From Laetiporus sulphureus 93-53 (taxonomy: Eukaryota > Basidiomycota > Agaricomycetes > Polyporales > Laetiporaceae): a stretch of DNA of 64,000 nucleotides. Under the pieces are notes generated by a model. It saw nothing but the letters and a program-made list of their open reading frames with translations, searched no databases and had not been told where the DNA came from. Shown in pieces: positions 22,622-33,787 of this stretch (the first letter of the stretch is position 1; each line of letters begins with the position of its first letter). Both the position numbers and the translations under genes were made by a program. The DNA is taken from the NCBI RefSeq assembly GCF_001632365.1, contig NW_024468519.1, forward strand, positions 506,831-570,830, written 5' to 3'.

Positions 22622-23457
22622 TCAATGACCAAGACTCTCATAAAAACGAACGATCTGACCAATCCCGGGACAAACCGCCAAACGGACGCGCTCGCTCTCC
22701 CGACTCGTAATCACCTTTCCCTTGCTCTCAAACCAGGCGCCCGTGCCGCCGTCACGCATCAAGTCGCTCCTGGCCTTGACGAACTTGGCGAGGCGGTCCC
22801 GCTGGATCGACCATTTCAGCCTTCGCATGGTGGCTATTAGCGAAGTTGAGACCACAGATGACGTCGATTCCTCCGGAAGCACTTGCGCGGAGTAAATATT
22901 CAGAAGCGACCGTGCGGAGCGCTTGCGCAGGGTAGATTCAATGATGTTACCCGCGTGAGTACGCTGAAGACGGCGGGAGGTCTCATACTGCGACACCATC
23001 TGTGCGACCGAGATGAACATTCAATAAGATATGCGAATATCCTGACGAAAGAAGTGGTTGGTGCAGCGTACGTGCTGAGAATGAAAATACATCCCTGCCC
23101 TCCATCTTCTCTCAATGCCCAAACCGCGCATGATGTTTCGCCGCACCAAGTCAGCGACGGTGGGCCGCAGAGGCATGCCACTGGGACTTTGTCCGAAGAG
23201 CGAATGCGATAGCCGAGACGGCGCCACGACATGCAGCCGCAAACGGTGTAGGACAGGGTCTTCTACGTAATGAGCGAGTTCCGGGGAGACTTGCGCCAGA
23301 ATGGATAGGTCGGGAATGTCAAGGAATGATACTGTCAGCAGATTAATGAGCCATTTCGATGGACCGCCGTGCAAGTGGAGACCGCACAAATATGAAGCAG
23401 TATCTCCGGAGGTATTGCCAGAAGCCAGCTGGACGTCGAGAAAAGCTCTTTCGCCAT
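22622..23457 (-). CDS. F-box protein
   Basis: Three exons (23457-23388, 23331-23072, 22999-22622) join to 235 residues. A canonical F-box is restored only by splicing: IPPEILLHILSFLDIPDLSI, then LAQVSPELAHYVEDPVLHR. F-box proteins bring substrates to SCF ubiquitin ligases through Skp1. The rest is a helical, Arg-rich region (APSRLSHSLFGQSP, TVADLVRRNIMRGLGIERRW, VSQYETSRRLQRTH) ending in CPGIGQIVRFYESLGH. There are no WD40, LRR or Kelch repeats. It looks like a fungal family conserved over its whole length, so the C-terminal part is probably a specific domain and not a repeat platform. Confidence 0.78.
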
Positions 23458-23504
23458 CTCGAAAAGTAGGTTTACGACAGACGAGGTGGTGGAACGAGAC
23501 AGAG

Positions 23505-23545
23505 CAGCGTCGGGATAGAAGAGCGACGCGGGATAGAAGAGCGAC
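23505..23545. repeat. 18-bp tandem duplication upstream of the F-box gene
   Basis: CGGGATAGAAGAGCGACG occurs twice head to tail, about 50-90 bp upstream of the F-box start codon, so in its probable 5' UTR or core promoter. Confidence 0.7.
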
Positions 23546-23921
23546 GAATGGGGCTCTGGAGGCACGTGCCACTGCGGGCAAGTGACGTAGGGCGTCAATG
23601 GCTGTGTGCCACAAAGGTTCCTCTTCCCTTGTTGCATCGATGCATGATGTACAGCAACTTTGCTTAGCAGATGTGCCCGCGACTTATGCAGAATCAGCTT
23701 TGAGGACATATTCGTAGCGGGCATGAAGTCGAGCAATGCAATGGACGAGGTCTACGAGAGCATGATAGCCGGGGCATGCATTAACGTTGGGTATGATAGT
23801 ATCCTACATCACATCACATTGCATACGAGAAAGTCAACTGAGCAGCACGTCAACTTCAAAGCCACACCACGAAGAAACAGCTGCTACCTACCAGGAAAAC
23901 ACAATAATAATACACACCGTC

Positions 23922-25370
23922 TCACGCCGCTGCATTCCGAGCATTCGCTCGACCACCTCCAGGTCTCTTCCTTCCGCCGCGGCCAGGGCGCCGTGCATTT
24001 CGTTTCGCTTGGCAAAAGTCGCAGAACCAGGACCCCGACGGAGCTTCTGGCAATCCGATACAAGGCAGATGGAACTGCGTATCACAGTAAGTCAACACAA
24101 TGCACTACCTATCTTTCCCATAAGAAGCACTTACCCATTCCCGTTCGCAATTCTCTCCGTCGCAAGCAACCATGACCCCGTAGTTGAATCCATTGCAGTA
24201 GCAATACGTGCGCCCGTCGTCGGCTTCGCCATCACCCTCCGTCCCTCCATGCACAGATCCCTCTCCTGCTTCCACCACAACACCGTCGGCATAGTTCCGC
24301 GCGACGGGCATGCCAGGGCCCTCGAGCTGTCCGTGGGTCCAATCCGTGGCACCGTTCACGACACGTGAGTTGTTGGTACCTTGAAGACCGTTCGCATATG
24401 GTACAGGAAGGGAGGGATGGGCAGCGGACGGCGGACCTTCGTACACATCGTGTCGAGGCGAGTCGACTTGCACAGCGGCATGATCATTGTTCGCAGTACG
24501 CATTCGTTTGTTGGCATTTCCGTTGGTTCGTCCATTAGCGGTCTGTCTTGACGTGGATGGCCCTGATCCTTGGTTTGCCAATTGTGGCAACGGCGAGGCT
24601 ATGGAGACCAGCGACTCCGCAGGTGAGGGTGCGCGTTCCGGGCTATGATAAACTCCCAGTCAGTACGATGGCACTATATAGAGCAGGATGAAAGTCAACC
24701 GTTTAGTCCTGGCCGTATTGCGTGGTCTCGAGGCATCCACTATTCTCTCCTTCCTCGGCGTCCTGCCAACTGGGTCAGGATCGTCATCCTTTGCACCTGC
24801 TTTCCTCTTCTTGGTGGGGCTCGCATCAACTGCGCCATTGTTAGCAAAGTTGCCGTACACCCCAGCTCCAGCTCCTCGTCGCTGCCTCCGTCCGCCCTCG
24901 CCAGCAGTACCGAGGGGCATGTAGGAACGCGCGGCTACATGAGGATAGATCGTCTTCCTGCACAGCAGATCGATGCTGCCAAAGTCGGCGTCGGTGATCT
25001 CGTGTATAAGAGTCTTCATGTGCATCCTGTGTGCCCTGAGCCCGTCGGCCGCGTGGCACGCAACGCGAATCTTGTCCTCGCCACCGAGTTTGAGCCGCGT
25101 CGCCTCGTCCGCAATCTCGGCGAGCAGCCACAAGCGGTCTTCCTTGGATGCGACGTTGTTCTCGAGCATGACGGTGAGCTGGGTGATCTTGGTGGTGAGG
25201 ACAGACATGGACGACGACAGCACGGCGTCGAGCTCGCGAAGATCGGCGAAGTTGCGCGAGAGGTCGAGCGGCAGGGAGTCGAGGGTGTGCGTGTACTCGC
25301 CCAGGATAGCGAGCGCGTGCGCTGTCGCCATCGAGGACGGCGTCGTGAGATTGGGCAGACGGCGGGACAT
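23922..25370 (-). CDS. ING-family PHD-finger protein
   Basis: Three exons (25370-24700, 24642-24135, 24074-23922) join to 443 residues. ING proteins are subunits of histone acetyltransferase/deacetylase complexes (Yng1, Yng2 and Pho23 in yeast) and read H3K4 methylation. The N-terminal ING helix pair is visible (YTHTLDSLPLDLSRNFADLR), followed by a long disordered Ser/Asn-rich linker. The C-terminal PHD is complete after the last splice: YCYCNGFNYGVMVACDGENC, EREW, then FHLPCIGL and GSWFCDFC, which gives the C4HC3 set. It ends in a Gly/Arg tail. Which complex it serves cannot be told from sequence. ATG 25370 is the first in-frame ATG; the ORF extends upstream only through GTG. Confidence 0.88.
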
Positions 25371-25822
25371 GTCGCTGCCGCGCTGGTCGTCGATAGAAGC
25401 GATGAGCAGAATGGAGGGGCCGTGCACGGCGGGACGGGCGAATTTGCGTGCACGAGTGGGCTGGGAGCACGTGGCCTTCGATCGTTATTTCTCCATGTGG
25501 GTGTCGCGTGCGGCGCATCAAACCGAGCCCATCCAAGAAAGCAACTGCGCGACCCAGCGGAGTCCTGGATTGTGGTCCGTGCGCGCTCTGGGCACAGGAT
25601 CATCCGTGCTACGGTCTATCAGAGTTGTTGGCTTGGAAGTGCAGCAGATAATTGAGTGCTGTGTCGTCGCGACCAAGCGAATTGTGGGAACGTCGGCACG
25701 ATACCGCCCTCCGCAAAGTGGCGGCTGTGCGGAGTCGCTAACGGGCTGTCCATCGTGACAGTCTTGAGACTCTCACCCTCCTTTTTTGATGCTTTTATTC
25801 TAATATTCTACGCTCTTTTCTT
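25371..25822. promoter_or_regulatory. Divergent promoter region, ING/TBC genes
   Basis: About 450 bp separate the two start codons. A pyrimidine-rich stretch (CTCACCCTCCTTTTTTG) precedes the TBC gene start. No other site is recognised. Confidence 0.4.
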
Positions 25823-28151
25823 ATGGACTCTCCATCGTTCGTGGTAGTATCATCCTCGCCCGACCATCTCTATCCCTCGCCGCTCTCCACGCCGCCGCCC
25901 ACCGCAACGAACACGCCGCTGCTCACCCCCGACGACTGCGAGTCGTCTGATTCAACCGATATCGTCACGATATATTCTATGTACGAGGAGGAATCAGGCA
26001 GCTGGTCTGCTCCCCCGCCCACCGTGGGCCACTGCTTCCGCCCGTCGAAAGACCACGACATCGACGTGACCGTCTTGGGCGTCGACGCTCCACAAGCGAC
26101 TGCGAAGTGGGGTGAGAGGCCGCTCGAGGACAGCGCGTACTTCGAGACCGACGACTGGCAGCGCTCAAGCATGCTTGACAAGCCACGCGACTCGGGCGAG
26201 CCTGATGGGTTCAGCAGACCGCCGTCCAGCGACATCCGCATCCCCCGGACATCCCAGTCCGACAATCAAAGACTCTCAGTACCGCGGGTCCTGTCGAATT
26301 GCTCCTCGTTGTCCACGTCGACGGACAGTCGGATATCAGCTGGATACGAGCATGAGAGCAAGTACAGCGATGCCCTCAGTAACTTCACAACCAGCTCCTC
26401 CTCCGCATCCACGGGGCTTCCCAAGTCGCCACGACCACAGACTCTGGGCAGCCTGTCAGACGATGACACCCCCCGTGCATCCTCCTCAAGTACAGTGCAG
26501 CCACAAGAGAAGGCTTCAATAACGACTGCATCGCAACCGTCACTCTCATCCCCACCCGCTCCATCACAACCTCTGCTCACGCCGGTATCTTCTCCTCCTC
26601 GTCTCTCCACGGCGACGAGCTCGCCCTCAAGCGCGCCTTCAATAGCTCCCTTGCCGGGAGAAGACGCGGATGGTTTCCACGTTCGGTCGACATATGCACA
26701 ACTGGAGACGTGCGGAGTGCGCGGGGATGGGATCGAGGAGGGCGTGGAACGGACGCGGGCGCGCGTCGGGGGTAGCCGCGCGAGCGAGCTGGCAGCCCTG
26801 CATGCTCTGGGCGACGAGACGGAGAAAAAGCGCGAGCTGACGCCGCAGGAAGTCGAGATGCTGGCAAGCTTGGATCGGTGAGTATGCCGGACTAGCTCGT
26901 CTTGTCCAGTCCTGGATTCATATTCTTTCAGATACGGGTTCTACGTGACGCCCTCGCACGACCGCATCATCCTACTTCCTGCCGCGCCGCTTCGCCAGCC
27001 CTTCACACGCCTCACCACCGCGAACACCTCTGGACCCTCCAGTGCGCCTTTGCTGCCATCTCTTCCACCCGTGCTACCTCCACAGAAGGAACTCTCCCGT
27101 GTAGCGAAGTGGGGGCGGATGCTGGAAGCCCGCTCGAGAGATACCGGGCGAAATATCGATTCCTGGGGCATCAAGCCGTCCAAGGAGCACAAACTGCGCG
27201 AGCGCACGTTCAAGGGGATCCCCGACCGCTGGCGCACTGCCGCCTGGGACACGCTGCTGTGCCGCTTCTCCAAACACGGCAAGGCGGAGACGAAACACCT
27301 GACAGATCAGTACTTCGAGGCGCTCGACCTCCCGTCGACGTACGATGTACAGATCGACCTGGACGTTCCCCGCACAATTAGCGGGCATGTGATGTTCCGG
27401 ACGAGGTACGGGCAAGGGTGAGTCCTCAGATGTTCTTTGGTGGCGCAGCCGGTGATTTGGCTGCACTCAAGACAACGCTCGCTGTTCCACGTCCTCCACT
27501 CGTTTTCACTACATTGCGAGACATGTGGGTATTGTCAAGGCATGGGACCCATTGCGGCGACGCTTCTGTGTTATTTTGAGCCGGAGCGCGTATACGCCTC
27601 TCTGGTTCGATTACACGACGCGTACCAAATGCACACGATCTTCGGCCCGGGATTCCCTGGTTTGCTGGAGTCAATATATGTGCAGGAGCGGGTCATGGAG
27701 GAGATGTTGCCGGCGGTATATGCTGCGTTCAAGAAACACATGGTCTCGACGACCTCCTACGCGACGAAGTGGTACATCACACTTTTCGCAAATTCTGTGC
27801 CGTTCCAGACACAACTACGGCTATGGGATGCATTCCTGCTAGAGGGTTACGACATCTTCGTTGTGGTGGCTGTGGCGATTGTTTGGGTCTACAGAGGTAT
27901 GTTGATATCTGTTCACGGCCTCATCGAGCTGCTGAGATTATGTCACAGACCACATCACATCGTCGCATGCGAGCTTTGAAACGGTGTTGTCTCTGTTATC
28001 GTCATTCTTCGTCCCTGAGGACGAAAATGCACTGCTCGCGTGGATCGAAAAAGTGCTCTCCGACAAGAAATTGCGGTCAAACATGCAGCAATGGCGGAAA
28101 GACTGGCAACGACTGGTCGCGTCCGGAGAACATAACAACGCGCTCCTATAG
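25823..28151 (+). CDS. TBC-domain Rab GTPase-activating protein
   Basis: Four exons (25823-26877, 26932-27417, 27472-27896, 27949-28151) join to 722 residues. A disordered Ser/Pro-rich N-terminal half of about 350 residues precedes a TBC domain. The domain entry FKGIPDRWRTAAWDTLL is followed by the arginine-finger motif IDLDVPRT (IxxDxxR) and the glutamine-finger motif YCQGM (YxQ), so both catalytic residues for accelerating GTP hydrolysis on Rab proteins are present. Later TBC blocks include FFVPEDENALLAWIEK and ATKWYITLFANSVPF followed by RLWDAFLLEGYDI. It is closest in form to the yeast Gyp proteins, but the target Rab cannot be inferred. The C-terminus is short and helical. Confidence 0.88.
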
Positions 28152-28997
28152 CGCATACTTGCCGTAGCGCGAGAAGATATGTGGTGCGACGCTTTCGGCC
28201 CTATCGTTATATTGTCTGGAATACTGGGGACTTTCGCTTTCTGCCAGCTGATCGTTGTGTCTCTGCTGTTCGCATTCTTGCATTGCATCGTATCGCATTC
28301 ATCACGGACTCTGTTCGCAGGTCCTAATCATCTTCCGCCTCGCAGTACACTCATCTCGCGTCCTCGTTGCACTTCTCGTTCATGTACCCTGCATGTCGTT
28401 CAACTAGCCTCCATGGATATACCAGCAATGATTCGGAGCCGTCTTCTGTCCTGTGAGCTGATATTCACTTCAGGCTGCGTGCACCGCGAGTCATATCATC
28501 CCGGAAAGAGAATGTTCTCTGTCATGCCCGGTGCCCGACAAATCCTGCCACTTCAGCCAACAAGCTGGATATGCCTTGTGCTGTATGGAGAATCCAGAGG
28601 TGTGGTTAAGCGGTGTCAAATACGAGGGCGTCCTTGAGGGAGAGCATGCCTCAGAGACCGACCATCCCAAATACGTCCGGCCCTTGATCCAGGAAAGGCA
28701 AGGGCCCCCGAGGCACTGCCGCGGGGTCCCAAATATTGTCCCGATATGGCATCTTCCTTGTACTCTGAGCCAGGATTCGTTCCTAATCTCTCTTATAAGC
28801 TCCTCCCATCGCAACCATGCTCCTTCATCAGTCTTCAGCTCTTCGCCTTCGCTGGCTAGTCGCGAGCACAGCACCCATCCGCCCTCACAATCCACTCAAG
28901 GCACACCCGGGCTCGCCATTCTATTCGGTCGCCCTCTTTGCGCGCACAACACCTACCTAATTGCCTCGCACCCTTCACGCTCATTTGCCGCTACACC
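28152..28997. other. Intergenic with promoter-like end
   Basis: This is the TBC gene 3' flank followed by a C/T-rich stretch leading to the small ORF at 28998. Long ORFs on either strand lack coding character. Confidence 0.45.
28794..28799 (+). promoter_or_regulatory. TATA box upstream of the small ORF
   Basis: TATAAG lies about 200 nt before the ATG at 28998 and is followed by a C/T- and A-rich leader, the usual arrangement of a strongly transcribed basidiomycete gene. Confidence 0.45.
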
Positions 28998-29210
28998 ATG
29001 TCGTCATGCAAGACCTCGTCGCCCTCGTCGCCCATGTCGAGCTTCTTTGGGACCGCGCCCGCCGCGCCACACGCATTTTCGTCGTTCCACCAGTCTCCCC
29101 GCGACAACCACCAGATGTTCGCGGCGCTCATGTCGTCGGGCCAGAGTAGCGCGTCGGGCAGCCGCATGATGTCGGGCAACCCGCTGAAGAAGCTGTTGAG
29201 GAGGAAGTAG
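28998..29210 (+). CDS. Small Ser-rich hypothetical protein
   Basis: An unspliced ORF of 70 residues begins MSSCKTSSPSSPMSSFFG, is Ser/Ala/Met-rich in the middle and ends with a basic LKKLLRRK. There is no signal peptide, membrane segment or CaaX box, so it is not a mating pheromone precursor. The support is the TATA box and pyrimidine-rich leader upstream. I do not recognise the family. It could be the first exon of a longer gene. Confidence 0.4.
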   Translation: MSSCKTSSPSSPMSSFFGTAPAAPHAFSSFHQSPRDNHQMFAALMSSGQSSASGSRMMSGNPLKKLLRRK

Positions 29211-31057
29211 GGCGTCGACATCCCCTGCTGCGTGAGGCGTAGCCCGCAGGCACGGCATCGATCTACCTCACAGGCGCGGCAGGATTGCCGTCTATCCCAT
29301 CCTGTAGCCACCGGCACGCTTGGATCCAACACCTTAGAGTGGAGGGGAAAGGGGACAGCGTGGTCGCATCCGCGGTCATCATCTCGGTAGACAAAACGAA
29401 GGCCGCTCTTGTCCCCATCCCTGTCCCCGGTCGCGTCTTCATCAGTCTCAGCGTTCGCGCATACATCTCGGTCTCTGATCTATCTGTCATCTCGCTGTCT
29501 TGTTCCCCACTGTAGCCATAGCTTTCCATCATGTTTCACCTTGAGCCGTGACCTCGACACCGGCAATATCCTCTCCTCTATCTACTTACAGTACTGGCTC
29601 CACGGACGTCTATGTTGATATAATCACGGGCTCTGTTTAGTTGTATTCTGTAGAATTTCATTCTTCTCTTGCAAGACATGGTGTGAGGCGGTATGATCCA
29701 GGACGATTGACGCAGTACGGTGTGAAGGCGGTTTCGTGAGCTACGCGCGCGCCATCGAATTTGTTACAATCTGTGATCGTGAGCGGGGAACGAGGCCGTG
29801 GGCGTTGTTGGGGACGACGTTGCGCTGATGCGAGCTGCTGATTCTGATGGGTCAAATGCTCTGGACTTTTGAGTTCTAACGCTGATGAGACGGGGTTTCA
29901 GGAGAACGGCTGCGCATAGACTCACTCGTCGTCAGTCTTCGCCCGAACCGTCAGCCTCATAAAATTGAAGCAAAAAAACTCAATACGGAACATGACGACA
30001 TATCAAGTCAGAATCGCTTACCAGCACAGCAACCCGGAGCAAACGGAGGGAATGACAGAACGATCTGTCATCAGTACAGAGGAACAAAAAAGACGTCCTG
30101 AGGCGGCGGCGAGCCCCCATCATTCTGCGGTATGCGAGACCGCTGGTCGATGTGCAGTGCAGGGTGATGGGCAGATGGCAGTGAAGGCAAGGACTGCTCT
30201 TCGGCCATTGAAGCGACCTGTCAAGCTTGCCGACAGTCAGTGCTCCGCTAACACGGGCATTGCTTACTGGATTTTATCATGCCAACACGCAGAGCATGTA
30301 TCAGCTGAATTCCAATTGTCATGAACAGATGACGGCATTGAAGGCAAGGACTCCTCTTCAGTTATTGGGAGCGGCCTGTCCAGCTTGCCGACAGTCAAAG
30401 CTTCACTAACACGGCCATTGCTTACCGGATTTCATCATGCCAACACGCTGAAAATGCATCAGCTTTACGTTAATGCCAAAGTTACCGAAGAGGAGTGGAC
30501 GACTGGACGTGCCGGACAAATGCAACACATGAGCAGCGTCAAGGATTGCAAATGAGCCTCGGATCTCAGAATCAGACAGATGCGTCGGTTCCCGCACACC
30601 ATGCCGTTCTAGCATATTCCGGGCTATGCGCGAACCTCAGTCTCATGCGCGGAATTAGTGCAAGTGGCATATACATAGATAAAGCAACGAGCATAAGCGA
30701 TGGCGGTCAAGGTCGAATGGAATAATCATCAGGCTGTGGCATCCGAGTCGCGGTCTCGTGACCGTGTCGTGCATCAGTGGCCACCCTAAGGCTGCGGCCA
30801 CGGATCCTATGAAAGCACCGATCATTGTTCTGAGTCAAAGTCAATAGATTTGCAAAGGCGACTTGTGTTTTTCGGATTATTACATACGGCCGGTCAGCGA
30901 GTCAGTGCTGGAATGTACATACATGCTACTGCTTAGGCTGCGATTTTGCCCTACATATGTTCCATTGGTCCGTCATGATAGGTTCCACGTGTGCGTACGA
31001 TGTGTGTGAGTGCAGAAAAGAAACAAGCGAACGGAAAAGACACCAAAAAGATCAATC
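29211..31057. other. Gene-poor stretch with a tandem repeat
   Basis: No supported gene. Contains the diverged tandem repeat at 30183-30475 and the 3' flank of the minus-strand gene at 31058. Confidence 0.5.
30175..30475. repeat. Two-copy diverged tandem repeat, period about 157 bp
   Basis: Copy 1 starts near 30175 and copy 2 near 30330. Shared stretches include GAAGGCAAGGACT, AGCTTGCCGACAGTCA, CTAACACGG and ATCATGCCAACACGC, at the same spacing. Many substitutions and small indels separate the copies, so the duplication is old. It does not lie in a gene I can support. Confidence 0.75.
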
Positions 31058-33052
31058 TTACATCGACATCGCCTCCAGTCTGCGACGCAGTCCCTCGCGA
31101 ACGACGAGCCATTCCAGCTGCGTCATACCATTCTCAATGAGCTCGTCCCTCTTGGTACCCCATGATTCTTGCTTGAAACAGAAGCGATCGAGGGCATTTT
31201 CGGTAGACAATCCACATGCCATGAATAGCCCGAGATGGCGTCCCAGAGGCTGCCGCAAGCCAGTGAGAAACGCGTACATGGCTTGAGCGTTTTCGTTCCC
31301 TGGGGCCACCCTGAAAGCGGTAGAGGGCTGAGACGTCTCTAACCTGACTTGCGGGACTACGCCTAGATCAGCACCTCGTGAGGCCGCATACTCTTTGAAC
31401 CCTGCTGCCAGCGAATACCAGCGCGAGGTGTCCACGTTGTGGTGCTTATGTAGCCACTTTCGGAAGGGCTGCCAGCTGTAAAGACGGCCAAGTGCACAGA
31501 GCACATCGAGATCCTCGCTGGTCTTGCATCCAAATTCGAAAAACGCGGAAGCAAGGCTGGTAAGGCCCAGGGGGGAAAGGAAAGCGAATATGGAATGAGT
31601 GACGACGGGGACGTTCGAACCGATGACCTGCAGCGTGACGGGATGCTCAAACTCCATAGATGCGAGTGCCTGGGCATTGATGTTGCTCTCAGGGAGTCCT
31701 TGAGGTTCATCGAAGCCATCGAAAGCTTGGTCTGACGTTGTGTTTCCGTCAGTAACACGGGATGGTGCAGGAGGGAACAGTGGATCACCCAGCGTCTCGA
31801 GCTTCGGGACAGGCTGCGTGCCCTCGCGAGGACGGATGACAGGCGATTGCGGTGGATAGCTTCGAGGAGGCGTAGGCTGCTGCAAGCTCGTAGAAGACAA
31901 CATCCCTAGCGGCGGCGGCGGCGGCGTCTCGCGCTTCGTAGGACTCAGAGCAACATTCTCAGCTGGTAACGAGTCCACCATCATGTCGTCGTCGTTTTCG
32001 GGCCATTCGAGAGACGGAACGGGTGATGGTGAACGATCTGGCTCTTCAACACTCGAAGAACGAGAGGCTGGTGTAGGTGAAAGGCTGGTATCTTGCATGA
32101 AGTATGATGAGTGGATGTAATACTGGACCAAGCTAACAGCTTACAGAGGACATGCTCCACTTCCTGCTCTTCTGCGCCATCACTCATGTCTACATCTTCG
32201 GGTAGATCACCCTGATGAACCTGCGCACTATCCCCTTCCGCATTCAACATGCCGTCTTCGATCTTCATGTGGTCAGTATCGATGGAAAACTCGTCGATAC
32301 CTGTGGCATCGATGACCTGAAAATATTCATCGTCACTCTCCAAATCGTCCTCCATGTCATTCTTTAATACTCTCGCTACCGTTCGGTCATCAATGCGCAT
32401 GTACTCGGCGATGTTCCACTCTGGGAACCCTTGCTGCGCGAAGTAGCGAATCTGTGCGCGGCGCGAGCGTGGGATGTCGTGCTTTTTGACACTATTGGTG
32501 TATTAATACGAAGCAATATAACAAGAAAGAAGGCATGGGAGGCTCACGGTAACAGACGTGTTTTAGCAGCGTCATCAGAAACGGTTTGTAGAGTAGACAC
32601 TAAGACACTCTGGCCAGATGACTCGGCTGCTGCACCGTGTTGACTAGTATGTGCCATCCAGATTGGCATGCACTTCCGTGCATGCGCCTGGAGAACGTTA
32701 GCTTAATTCAATGGACAGTGATAAATGCAATTACCCGTAGACAGTGTGCATATGAATGGGAATATAGTTTGCACCCGGGACAGTGAAATCTGCCGGTCTT
32801 CTCGTTCCTCACCACCGTCAATGTTTCGGCAACTCCGGGAACGTTGGTGACTTCGCACTCATGCTCATGCAATCGCCAGTCATGATGATGTTTGAACTCG
32901 CCCATAATCTCTTTCTTACAACTGTCACAATAGAATGGGTCGACAGGTCTTCTGTGCAATCGCGCCGGTTTCGATCCGTCATTGCTCTGTTGAGTGCCAA
33001 CACCAGGATCCTGCAGTGGCGGATCGGCATCAAGGGGCCAACTTGGAAACAT
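31058..33052 (-). CDS. Paired Cys/His module plus C-terminal helical domain, family member A
   Basis: Four exons (33052-32735, 32687-32548, 32491-32145, 32091-31058) join to 612 residues. Near residues 40-105 is a paired Cys/His module: FYCDSCKKEI, then HHHDWRLHEHEC, then GRFHCPGCKLYSHSY. A probable helix-turn-helix follows (IPRSRRAQIRYFAQQGF, then NIAEYMRIDDRTVARVL), then an acidic region and a Pro/Ser linker. The end carries two diverged copies of a helical domain: AFFEFGCKTSEDLDVLCAL with RWYSLAAGFKEYA, and FMACGLSTENALDRFC with EWLVVREGLRRRLE. I do not recognise the family; three relatives lie at 44.8-51.9 kb on the other strand. A nuclear, DNA- or protein-binding role is inference. The last intron ends in AAG. 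Confidence 0.72.
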
Positions 33053-33536
33053 GGCGACGCCTGATTTCGGCGTACGATCGAGGGTGCTTGAAGCGCGACT
33101 ACAGTGTCCTTATGAGCGTTAAAGTAGCAAGGAAACGCGATGCGGAGAAGGTTTGAATCAATGTTCATTCTCGGAGGAACCTAAACTCGAGGCTCGGCTA
33201 ATAGGTGCGAAGGAACACCAGTTAGCTCGGATCTTTGCGGAAACGTCAGCTTCTCTTATCACCAGGGCCCTGTCTCATCGTGCAGACTGCAATGAGAAAT
33301 CTTGTGTGTAAATGTGCTGCTTGTAAGAACCGTAGCGGTATCGGACTGGAGAGTATACTTTTGGTCAAGACTCAAGATCAGTGACCCTCGGCAACTTGGC
33401 AAGGCGCCCACAAGCGCCCATAACTATCCTCAATTTGTACTGGAACGAGAAATCATACAATTCATCCCGCTTGCGGAGGAAATGCAGTACATTCCGGCTC
33501 TACGCTGCAATGAAAAAGGTAGAAACGCAAAATTTC
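33053..33536. other. Upstream flank of family member A
   Basis: It lies between the minus-strand gene start and the P450 remnant. Nothing is recognised beyond presumed promoter sequence. Confidence 0.4.
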
Positions 33537-33787
33537 TTAACCCATTAGCGGCACGTCGTGCACGCCGAATACGAGACCGACCATGCCTCCCTGCCTGACA
33601 CGCTGTCGCCACTGCTCCTTCGTCTTCCAGGCTTTTGCGGCATTGCGAACTTCCAGTCGCGTAAGAGGGACGTTATCAGGCAGGTCGAGACCATCAACGC
33701 GAACTTGCCTCCGAGGCACGCATGAGGGCCCAGCCTGAAGAACGTCAGTCTCTCCTGCACGCTATACCATTGCGAGGGTCGTGACAT
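33537..33787 (-). pseudogene. Cytochrome P450 C-terminal remnant
   Basis: The haem-ligand region is clear on the minus strand: a WYSVQERLTFFRLGPHACLG match to the FxxGxRxCxG signature (His in place of Arg, Cys kept), continuing GKFAL and LITSLLRDWKF. In the next frame comes EQWRQRVRQGG, then the usual C-terminal GVHDVPL. No I-helix AGxxT, ExxR or N-terminal anchor was found upstream (33.8-35.3 kb). It is therefore a fragment of a P450 gene and not a working enzyme. The frame change could be an intron or a frameshift. Confidence 0.65.

Noticed and set aside
24645..25758. Long plus-strand open frames over the ING gene
   Set aside because: The minus strand encodes a complete ING domain and PHD finger with matching splice sites; the plus frames have no domain.
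28998..29210. Small ORF considered as a mating pheromone precursor
   Set aside because: It ends in LLRRK without the CaaX box needed for farnesylation, and no pheromone receptor gene is nearby.
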